Under the pieces are notes generated by a model. That model was not told the origin of the DNA, did no database searches, and was given only the letters and a program-made list of their open reading frames with translations. The translations under genes and the position numbers were made by a program. A stretch of DNA of 64,000 nt from Viridothelium virens (lineage: Eukaryota > Ascomycota > Dothideomycetes > Trypetheliales > Trypetheliaceae): the NCBI GenBank assembly GCA_010094025.1, contig ML991796.1:1-64000 (forward strand). The letters run 5' to 3'. Below, piece by piece: positions 55,549 to 64,000 of this stretch. Position 1 is the stretch's first letter, and every line of letters starts with the position of its first letter.

Positions 55549-56497
55549 GGCAGCGATAATTGAATATGCTTGAGCGATTCAAAGCAAGTGACTCAAGGTG
55601 GAAGCATCTGTTTGACTGACGCTGTGATAAGCACAACGACCGAGAGCTCCCACATCCAGATCATGGTCGTGTGGTCGGTCGAACCCTCTGATCAATCGTG
55701 GTCAGAGTGGAAGCTCACATGAATGGGCAAGTGGAGCCTCTAGCGTAATCGTGTGGCTCTGAGCTTGAGTGAATGGTGGCCATATTGGCAAGGTGAAGTA
55801 GAAGCGGTGTGGGGAGAGCAAACGCAAACGCCCTCTCGTCTCCACTGGCGTGCAAAGCTCAGAGCAACTTCATTGCATCAACACCCACTTCTGCTGTATT
55901 CGGTCTTGATGCCAGAGTTTAAGCTCACATGATTTATGGACGCTCTATCTGACTCGCATTCTATCATCAATCTTGGCAGAAGCAAGCGCGAGTATATTAC
56001 CACGCACGACGGCTCCTAGTCCCTCGTTCTTAAGGTAGGATCATCAACATTTCCTGACAATGTATTCCCAATTGCATTATTTGTATACAGACGGGATCGA
56101 AGTATCATAAATGTCTTTGTTTTCCCACTTCAGCATGTTTTATGCATGGATAACTCGGCCAATACGAAGTACAGTAGAACCCCAACTTCGTTCGCACTTT
56201 TAGCTTCTCTTTACGCAAACTAGCGAAGACTTCCGATAGGTGCTGAAAAGTCCTTTTGCTCTTCGCCACAGGCTTTGAGTCTTCTGCTACTCTGAAGAAG
56301 TCGAATGAGTGCCCAGCCTCAGCTAAGCCACATCGCTGACGTTCGCCACAACGTATTCCAGAACGTACCTCCTAGCATTCACTGGAGTGTTGTTAAGCGT
56401 TTTCGCAGCTAATTATCTGGGCTATCAACCAATTCGCTTACTTTGTCGTTCGAGTACATTCAATTTTCAAGAAAACCTTCCACACTCCGCATCTAGA
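55549..56497. other. Intergenic; possible orphan Pogo/Tigger-type terminus
   Basis: TACAGTAGAACC at 56170-56181 followed by CCAACTTCGTTCGCAC resembles the terminal repeat of Pogo/Tigger elements (CAGT after a TA). No matching right end was found within 300 bp. The remainder is the promoter region of chiB and of the gene at 54333-55548. Confidence 0.3.
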
Positions 56498-58011
56498 ATG
56501 AGCGGTCATCCTGGCTACAGATCTGTGGCTTACTTTGTGAACTGGGTTCGTTTTGCCCCCCTATGATCTTCAGATGTAATAGCTAAGAGGTGCAGGCAAT
56601 CTATGGGCGCAACCACAATCCGCAGGATTTACCGGCAGAGAAGCTCACGCACATTCTGTATGCTTTTGCAAATGTTCGTCCTGAAAGCGGAGAAGTGTAA
56701 TCTGGCCCCTTCAAATGTTTCTTGCTCGGAGTTGCTGATAACCTTTGAGCTATCTGACTGATCCCTGGTCCGACACCGACAAACACTATCCAAGCGACTC
56801 GTGGAATGATCAAGGTACTAACATTTATGGCTGCCTCAAGCAGTTCGGTCTACTCAAACGACGGAACCGCAATTTGAAAGTCTTGCTTAGCATTGGCGGA
56901 TGGACTTACTCCTCTAACTTTGCAGGACCAGCCTCAACTCCACAGGGTCGGGCTACGTTCGCGAACTCATCCGTTGCACTTCTCAAGAACTTGGGATTAG
57001 ATGGCATTGATATAGACTGGGAGTATCCCCAAGATGCGAATCAGGCAAGGGACCTCGTTGCTCTACTGGCTGAGACCAGGCAGGCGCTCGACGGATACGA
57101 GAGGCACTGTGGTCATCCTCAAAGGCGATTTTGTTTGACTGTAGCTAGCCCCGCTGGGGAGCAGAACTATGGGAAGATGCTATTACAGCAAATGGACGGG
57201 TATCTTGACTTCTGGAACCTGTAAGTCCGCACGGTCTTAATTTGAGAATTTGCAGTGCATTTGAGCTAAGCGGTTCGATAGAATGGCCTACGATTTTGCA
57301 GGCAGTTGGGACCAGCGCGCAGGTCACCAATCGAACATCTTCCCGTCAAGGAAGGACCCAAATTCTACTCCATTCGCCGCCTCGAGAGCTGTAGAAGCTT
57401 ATGTTGCAGCTGGCGTCCCGGCACACAAAATCGTCCTTGGCATGCCACTTTATGGTCGCGCATTCCAAGATACTAAAGGTCCTGGCCATTCCTACAGTGG
57501 CGTTGGTGAAGGTAGCTGGGAGAATGGCGTTTGGGATTATAAGGTAGGATGGCTCCAACATGACAAACCTGCAAATCAGCGACGCGGCTGACTAGTGGGA
57601 AGGCTCTACCACATCCCGACGCCAAAGTGGAACATGACCACGAGATCGTCGCATCGTACGAGTATGTCAAGAAACAGAAGATGATGGTCACTTATGATAC
57701 GCCGGAAATCGCTGCCCATAAAGTCGATTATGTTATGCAGAGTGGGCTTGGCGGCGCTATGTGGTGGGAGAGCAGTGCGGATAAACAAGGAAGCGAGAGC
57801 CTAATGCATACCGTAAGTGTGGCCACTGCCCGATCATTACACCAATCGCCGCAATCTAGGCTGCTTCTCGAAGAAACTGACTTTTGCTTTGCTGCAGGTG
57901 GTCGAGCGGATGGGTGGTCACGGTGGCTGCAACATGGAGCAGCGGCCGAATACTCTTGAGTATCCCGAGTCCAAATACGATAACCTGCGAAAGGGCTTTC
58001 CAGGCGAGTAA
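56498..58011 (+). CDS. chiB: GH18 chitinase, ChiB-type (intracellular, autolytic), 401 aa
   Basis: Hydrolyses chitin (beta-1,4-GlcNAc). Six exons: 56498-56545, 56596-56696, 56750-57220, 57282-57543, 57603-57812, 57898-58011; introns of 50, 53, 61, 59 and 85 nt with CTAAG/CTGAC branches, all phases consistent. Catalytic motif [11 protein letters not shown] at residues 133-143 with Glu141 as acid. The conserved strands are [51 protein letters not shown] and [15 protein letters not shown], ending in [17 protein letters not shown]. The N-terminus [16 protein letters not shown] has no signal peptide and no chitin-binding module follows. This is the layout of Aspergillus nidulans ChiB, the enzyme of hyphal autolysis, rather than of secreted Chi42, which otherwise looks very similar. 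Confidence 0.93.
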
Positions 58012-59140
58012 TTTATGATGCGACGAAAGATTGAATAGGAAGGAATGTCAATAACCATTTTGAGCCTGAGAGTAGCCTTCAGGGATTATAAGTCTGACGG
58101 AAGAATGCCTTGCATTACTCCCTGTTTATTGATGGAAATAGGAACAGCCCTAACTTATGACCGAACACTAGCATTTGCTGCATAAGGATCATCCTTATCC
58201 TGTCCTGCCCTTGCCACCGTGGGTATCATCAGTCTATTAGATGTTGCATCCCATGCCAACCTAATTACTACATTGACCAGCCGCTAGAAAAACTAATGAG
58301 ATTTTTGCACGACCTGTCCGATGACTTCCGTGGGTCCGAGTAAGAAGACCTTTGGACGCACCAATCCATTGTCCTCTAATGCAAAGTTGTAACGAGTCTT
58401 CCAACAAGATCTCACGATCTACAAGCAGAATGACTGCTCTTTTAGGTAAACCGAGCTCAACCACACCTTGATATTACATAAATGCTTTGCGAAACCATTG
58501 GTCACGAATGTACCGGCCATGTACTGCTGGTCCGTGGATAATACATAAATCTGAACCCTAATCTCCTATTTCTTCCAACCGTCGAGGGGATCAATCTTAG
58601 GAAACGACGTAGTCACTGCAAGTGATAGGCAAGCACAGGTCAGAGCCGAGCCGAGTCAAATGCCGATTCTTCAAAAAAGCTTCACTGCCTCAGCCCGTTT
58701 TCTATTGATTCCACCAAATGCCTCCGACAACTGATCGATCGGAGGCTCGAAACGCGGCGCCGCCAGCTTGCTTGGCTGGTTATGGTTGGGAAACATGTCC
58801 AACGCATAGTTGGGCACCTGCAGCAACGAGGAAATCTCGAGCTGTAGTCCCCATTTTGGTATGTAGGTGTATTTGTGCTTAAGTACAGGCCTTGAAGTAT
58901 AGTACGTACCTACTGCATTTCCTCACAAGTCTACGTCTTGAGAAATCCCTAATGCTCTATGCTGGCGATGAGAGACCAGACGAACGATTGTACCCCGTGG
59001 GAGCTATATTGACAACTATTGTGCAAATGCAGCAATACTTAACCTCACCAGGTATGTCTAATCCACATGATATGCAAATCCATGCGAAGATTGAGTGCCC
59101 ATCCTACAGAGCCTCATGCAATGCACGTCATTTCTCCACA
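58012..59140. other. Intergenic between convergent genes, no supported gene
   Basis: 3' flanks of chiB and the DUF1275 gene. Frames of at most 98 codons with no features. Confidence 0.5.
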
Positions 59141-60091
59141 TCATACGTTCTCGTCGTCCAGCCCCTTGTCCTCACTCTCGTTGAATAAAAACATAATCGT
59201 AACAATCAGCTTCCCAATCCCAGATATCAATATCGACCAACTCGACCCCAAATACCGATACACCCCCGCGCCCGCAAACCCCCCCGCCAACAACGTCCCC
59301 AGAAACCACAACCGCCGATTCCGCGGCCGATTCTCCCCTCTCCCAAACAGTTGCGGATCGATAATCAAGTCGACCCAAGCCGCCGTCGCCATCGCCGTGC
59401 TGATCTCCGGCACCTTCAAGCTGCGAGACAGCACGACCTGGGAGCCGGACGCAAACGCCAGCAGCGCGAGGACGCCCAGCGCGGGACCCGCGCCCGCGCC
59501 CGTCCCCGCCGTGAGCGCCACCTCCTCCTTCTCCTCGGACCGCGTCGGCAGGACGCGGAACTGCAGCGCGGCCGCCGCGAGCACCAGCGCCGTCTGCAGC
59601 GCGCTGGTCGCGAGCACCCAGGCGCGCGTGCGCGGCGAGGCTGGGAGGCGGTGGCCGAGCTGCCCGGTGGACCACCCGCCCAGGAGGAAGAGGCCCAGCG
59701 CCGTGCTGACGTTGGGGGGCGTGAAGAGCGTCTTGACGGTGCCGGGGTGGAGGGCGGAGAGGGCGAGGAAGATGGTGTTGCCGGTCTGGTTGGAGGCGAA
59801 GCAGTGGTAGTCTGGGTAGGTGGTGGCGTCTTGCATGCCGATGAAGAAGGAGAGGAGGAGGAGCTCGAGCTCGGTGTAGAGCGTTGTGTGGATGGGGCTG
59901 AGGAGATGGGCGCGGAGGCGTTCGGGGAGGCGGGGGACGTAGGTACGGAGGCGGTTTGGCGTTTTCGGGAGCGGTTTTTCGTGAGCTTGGCTAATGGTAG
60001 GGCTGGTCTCGATGAGGATGATTTGGGACCGGATTGGAGACCGATCTTGTCCAGGATCCTTGGGAATATACGCAGGGGGCGGGAGTGCCAT
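59141..60091 (-). CDS. DUF1275 (YoaK-like) multi-pass membrane protein (316 aa)
   Basis: The start is the first ATG at 60091 (MALPPPAYIPKDP). A polar, Pro-rich N-terminal tail of about 80 residues precedes six hydrophobic segments. The family hallmarks are LLLSFFIGMQDATTYPDYHCFASNQTGNT (shown here in part: FIGMQDATTYPDY, then FASNQTGNT), LFLLGGWSTGQLGHRL, LALLAFASGSQVVLSRSL and PEISTAMATAAWVDLI. DUF1275 proteins are small membrane proteins of unknown transport function found in bacteria and fungi. Single exon, with strikingly G/C-rich third positions in its middle part, similar to the hydrolase at 39.5 kb. Confidence 0.85.
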   Translation of the reverse strand: MALPPPAYIPKDPGQDRSPIRSQIILIETSPTISQAHEKPLPKTPNRLRTYVPRLPERLRAHLLSPIHTTLYTELELLLLSFFIGMQDATTYPDYHCFASNQTGNTIFLALSALHPGTVKTLFTPPNVSTALGLFLLGGWSTGQLGHRLPASPRTRAWVLATSALQTALVLAAAALQFRVLPTRSEEKEEVALTAGTGAGAGPALGVLALLAFASGSQVVLSRSLKVPEISTAMATAAWVDLIIDPQLFGRGENRPRNRRLWFLGTLLAGGFAGAGVYRYLGSSWSILISGIGKLIVTIMFLFNESEDKGLDDENV

Positions 60092-62163
60092 GGGGTATCC
60101 TCCGATTTTGAAAAGGGAAAACAGAGAAAAGGCATTGATGGATACATACCGAATCAATAGTGCGAAGGATGGAAAATATACCAGATTTTAAATAATAGGG
60201 CTAAACACTGAAAAAAAGTTCGCCTTCTACTCGGGCAGTGTAGGACCATCGCAAACGTCAAACCCGCACAGATACTCGGAGTTGGGGAAGTAAATCTTGG
60301 GATGACAGCGTAATTGAAACCACATGAGGCCATGATCTATCACGTTATTCTGACATATTTCTAGTCCAATTCGGTAGAGTGGCAGTAACCTGACGGACGA
60401 GCGGGCAAAATATTGCCACAGTCGAAATGTCGCAATAGGCATTATCTCGATGAGGAATTTCGGCAGTCATGGAATATCTTGACGACGCAGAGAATACCAT
60501 CGCTTGACAATAGAAGATCCAGGTAGTCCAATGGCAACGTGCAGTGGACCCAGTATAAGTAATTCCTTGAAGGTCGACGCGGCTCGTGTCGCGAGCTTAT
60601 GCTAGATTAGAGCACCTACCTAAGCGGCTGACCGGCGTTGAGAATCATCTTGAGATTCTCGATTCTGAGAAAGATGCCATTCGACCAGCCATAATGAGGA
60701 CTCCTGAAATTCAGGAGAGTGCTCTAAGCTGTCCAAGAAAACAGTGAGGTCGGCTTCGGCCGGAGCCGAAATTTGGGTCTTTATTTTAGAGATCCTCCTT
60801 CTCCACAATGTTTGTGTGTATCGACCACGAGGTCAGCAAACCCGAAAATCAGGGGCTTAGGCGCAGGATTTTCACCTGTACTAGGCCGCTAGAAAGCTTA
60901 TATTCGTGGCTGCATGCCAGCGCCTTGTAAATGGGTAACGGACTGCCCGTTGGTGAGCTCGAGGAAGCGTCGAGCCGTTTATGATTCGGTGGGTCGATGA
61001 AGGACTACGTAGCGTTGGTCACATCTCCCTGTCGTGGGAAGTACAGGAGGAACAGTTAGGGCTTCTCTGTTTGAAAGTATTGTTGGGTAGTGTTAGAGCC
61101 TGGTATCGTGCGAATGACTGCGTGGCGCACTTTCAGACTGCCATGTTTCTCACCCATCTTCCGATTCACCGTGTCGTCAAACTTGGCTGGAACTCTATTG
61201 TAGTACACATGAATTCCCGGAAATGTAAAAGAGAGAGCCTCCTTTGGGACTTCCTTCGGCCCGTCGAATGAGGATAGAAAGGATGTGCAGGACACTTACC
61301 CTACTCCTCCAATGAGGCTGGATCTTATTCCCCGAAGATTTGCTGGAGCAGGTAGAGCTATATTAGACTCAATCGTACATACGCGAACACGCAGTGTCCA
61401 TGCCCAACTAAAGAGGCTCCTTGGGGAACATCAACGTTGTAGTCTGCCAAGGACTCAAAGCTAAGCTTAGGCGGCGACGGCCGCGCGAATCGGGGCAATG
61501 AGGACGAGTGTAGACATTCGGCTGTTGAGAGGTGTGTTACTCGAGGAATGGCTGAGGATGGAAGGGGAAGAGCTAGTCCGTCGAAGTTGCGGGTTGACCT
61601 GCGAAATATAATTGTCCTCGAATTGCACCTGGATTAGTTAATGCGTAGAGATTCTGGTCACGGTGGCGAAACGTCGCCCTGAGAGACCCTCAAACCCGGC
61701 AAGCGCGTTTCATGAGCTTAGGAAAGGCCACATTTTCAATCGTCATCATTCATTCCATTCGAGGCAATCTCCCAACTATCCCATCTCGTAGTAGTATACA
61801 TGAGGATACGAGAAAAAACGCGAAAACCCTGACCCACCAGTGAAAACCTCCCAGGGATATAAGGTCCAGCCGTAGAAGCATGCCGTAGCAGCCAATGGAT
61901 ATCTGCAATTGACCACAAGCTCCCAGAAAATAATAAGATCGAAACAAAGACAATACTGGGGTTGAGGAGACACACCCGGAAAGGCTAAAGATCACAAGAA
62001 ATCCCGAGCCTTGCGCTGCCACCCTCCATGATTTTTATCCATGGCTACCCAGATCTCCTTCACTGCTTCCTGCAATGAAAATGAAATCCCCGATATGCCA
62101 AGCGCCTAGCCAAGACGCTGTTTGCGTGCCATCCGTCCGTCCATCTAGGTACCAATCGAACGA
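60092..62163. other. Intergenic, no supported gene
   Basis: Short frames only. A 71-codon minus frame (60442-60227) containing QNNVIDHGLMWFQL and SEYLCGFDVCDG reads like the tail of some protein but has no start context or partner exons. Nothing else is supported. Confidence 0.45.
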
Positions 62164-64000
62164 TCAATCCAATTCTATCACATCATTTTTCTTCTCTTGC
62201 TTGATCTTCGGAGCACCTGCATTTACTCCTGCTCCCGGGCCCTTCGCCGCACCTACCTGTCTTCCTGCCTGCGAGTTTTGTGGTGGTTTGGCCGCTGCCA
62301 CGGCTCCACCAATGGAAGCCGCAACCGTACTCGAGTTCGCCCCTGCCGTCGTCGCACTTGCATCCCCGCCACTCTGCACGCTTTCTCTCACAACCTCATC
62401 GAGCCTTGTGATCGCATCTTCGATGCCCGCGACGGTGGCAATGAGACTGGTACGCATCCCCCACCACGATGGTCCGCTCGAGCTCTCCTCTCCTTCCTCT
62501 CCGTCTCGTCTCTTTCTCTTACCCCCAACCCTTGTCCCCCCTCCACCTTCTCCATTCAACTCAAACAGCTCCTCCAAACCTTTCTTCAACTTCTCCGTGC
62601 TTTCGTTCCCAGCAGCCTCCATGACATGCCATCGCAACAGATCCCCATGGTACGCCAACTTCACATCGAACGACACCCGCGGGCGCTCATAGTCCACCCG
62701 ATACGAGTCCACCGACCACGGATGCATGATTGCCGGCTCCCAACCAGGCTCATCGATATCTTCGATCGTGTCAAAGGCGCGCATCAGTGGCAGCGTCATC
62801 TCAAGCGCCGCTAGGAATGACCCAAACGAACGCCCAGTACGCGACTTGGCGATGAGGCGTGCCAGAAACGCGCGGATTCGGCGATGGGGATTAGTAGGTG
62901 CGAGACGGAGGGCGAGGGACTGTTCCTCGCCGTCTGTGAAGACAACGCCCGCACGCAGGAGCGCCGAGGAATCAGGAGCAGTCGTGTTGCCATACCATTC
63001 GTCGTCGTCCTTGTCAGAGAAAGGTGGTCGGGATCGCTCGCCTGGTTCGAGGTCGGATGAGTACGTGAAGACGACTTCGTTGAGGCTGAGCTTTTCGTAG
63101 CGGAATCGGCGCTGGCGGAGCGCAGATGCGATCGTGCTGAGGCGCTCGATGGAGAGCGTACGCTTCTGTAGAGGATCCATGAACGCTTTGCCAAAGGGGC
63201 TGCGGAGAAAGAGGGCGAAAGCGCCAGCGGTTGAAAAAGAAACGGCGTGGTCGTGGGTGTGGGTGAGAAGCGTAGCGAGGGAGGTGCAGTGCGGTGAGGA
63301 AATCTTTCCGCGGATAAGGTGCACGACGCGACTGTCGACGCGCTCAAGACCCGCGTGTGTGAGACGGAGCCACCCAGCCCAGTGGGGCTGCTTGCGACGG
63401 CGTAGGTGGAGAAGGCCGGAGACTTGAATATGGAGGACGGGTCGAGGGAGTGGTGATGAAGTGGAGCTTGGCGCGTATTCCGGTTCGATATAGTTTTGAA
63501 CATGTCCTCGGTCGAGCTCACGACGTGTCACATAGAAGGAGATTAAGGCGACCGCGAAACGCTCCAGTTCAGCCAGTGTTTCTCTCGAGTGTGGGCTGTT
63601 CGAGGGACCGGCTATGCAAGTAGCCTCCGTGATCGTACGGCCATTGGCAGTCTCACCTATCTCAGCAATCCACCAGGTGTCTCCCGAGAAGCTGATGGTA
63701 GTCGCGAGAGCCCAATGCTGACTCCAACCAGCAGGCCGGAAAATACTAAGACGGCTTACGTCTTGCTTGAAGCCAGCTTTGACGTTTTCTTGCGTGAGGT
63801 TGAGATTCTTCACGATACTCCAACCTTTTCGATCTGCAAACTTTTCTATCTGGCCTTGAAGGTCCAAAAAGAGCAAGTCCTTAATCCCTCGAAACGCCTC
63901 TGTAGACCGGTTTTTGTGCTGGTTGATTCCGTGCTGAATCCGCGACGACCAAATGGTCGGAGGCTGTATGGCGAGATTGCCCGTAACACGCTCAACGGCA
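62164..64000 (-). CDS. MED14: Mediator complex subunit 14 (Rgr1), C-terminal part (cut by the window edge)
   Basis: The open frame runs from the right edge (codon at 63999) to TAA-type stop at 62164, 611 codons seen. MED14 is the backbone subunit linking the Mediator middle and tail modules, in the nucleus. Matches to the fungal MED14 C-terminus: IQHGINQHKNRS, LSIFRPAGWSQHWALATTIS followed by WWIAEIG, FYVTRRELD, and VDYERPRVSFDVKLAYHG. After that come a basic KRKRR segment, a Ser/Ala/Gly-rich tail and the ending KIKQEKKNDVIELD, an acidic SUMO-interaction-like motif. No intron lies in this part. The N-terminal half is beyond position 64000. Confidence 0.85.
   Translation of the reverse strand, partial: AVERVTGNLAIQPPTIWSSRIQHGINQHKNRSTEAFRGIKDLLFLDLQGQIEKFADRKGWSIVKNLNLTQENVKAGFKQDVSRLSIFRPAGWSQHWALATTISFSGDTWWIAEIGETANGRTITEATCIAGPSNSPHSRETLAELERFAVALISFYVTRRELDRGHVQNYIEPEYAPSSTSSPLPRPVLHIQVSGLLHLRRRKQPHWAGWLRLTHAGLERVDSRVVHLIRGKISSPHCTSLATLLTHTHDHAVSFSTAGAFALFLRSPFGKAFMDPLQKRTLSIERLSTIASALRQRRFRYEKLSLNEVVFTYSSDLEPGERSRPPFSDKDDDEWYGNTTAPDSSALLRAGVVFTDGEEQSLALRLAPTNPHRRIRAFLARLIAKSRTGRSFGSFLAALEMTLPLMRAFDTIEDIDEPGWEPAIMHPWSVDSYRVDYERPRVSFDVKLAYHGDLLRWHVMEAAGNESTEKLKKGLEELFELNGEGGGGTRVGGKRKRRDGEEGEESSSGPSWWGMRTSLIATVAGIEDAITRLDEVVRESVQSGGDASATTAGANSSTVAASIGGAVAAAKPPQNSQAGRQVGAAKGPGAGVNAGAPKIKQEKKNDVIELD

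Noticed and set aside
56498-56545. Secreted Chi42-type chitinase
   Set aside because: The N-terminus has no signal peptide and begins at the barrel, matching the intracellular ChiB layout.
62075-63427. Several 97-205-codon plus frames opposite MED14
   Set aside because: Opposite-strand shadows of the conserved MED14 frame.

Overview
The window is nuclear DNA of a filamentous ascomycete (Pezizomycotina; the class cannot be fixed from this sequence). The evidence is short GT-AG introns of about 46-113 nt with CTAAC/CTGAC-type branch sites, HET-domain, F-box, Zn2Cys6 and DUF6594 genes, a ChiB-type autolytic chitinase, fungal OCT1, MIC27 and MED14, and an A+T-rich block with the transition-heavy decay expected from repeat-induced point mutation (RIP).

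Layout. 1-5.06 kb: two RIP-bleached Ty3/Gypsy relics in the same orientation. 5.1-6.05 kb: the tail of a Fot1/Pogo-like transposase, a G+C-rich terminal motif and one copy of a 79-bp MITE. 6.4-8.56 kb: a decayed Zn2Cys6 regulator. 9.33 kb: a second MITE copy. 10.3-14.6 kb: an unrecognised secreted protein, an FAD monooxygenase and a hypothetical ORF. 15.4-19.4 kb: a four-exon gene fusing a protein kinase to a HET domain. 20.1-20.4 kb: a tandem repeat. 22-24.5 kb: a broken paralogue of that kinase carrying an internal micro-inversion. 26.0-26.6 kb: two convergent tRNA genes (Ile-AAU and Asp-GUC), both carrying extra GT-AG, mRNA-type introns besides their normal short anticodon introns. 27.5-34 kb: F-box, DUF6594 and secreted-protein genes in several states of decay, and one small intact three-exon gene. 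35.3-46.5 kb: a small secreted protein, the third MITE copy (36.7 kb), a rhodopsin-like membrane protein, an alpha/beta hydrolase, a GPI-anchored wall protein and an APH-fold protein. 47.6-64 kb is housekeeping in character: TAN1, MIC27 and OCT1 (divergent, 168 bp apart), a conserved unknown gene, chiB, a DUF1275 membrane protein and the 3' part of MED14.

Reading across the window, the left half is a gene-poor, transposon-scarred region where non-self-recognition type genes (kinase-HET, kinase relic, F-box, DUF6594) are being duplicated and lost. The right half is a stable core segment. There are no operons; neighbouring genes share at most a promoter (MIC27/OCT1). The observation I rate highest is the pair of tRNA genes interrupted by spliceosomal-looking introns. 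Removing these introns on paper restores a complete cloverleaf in both genes.
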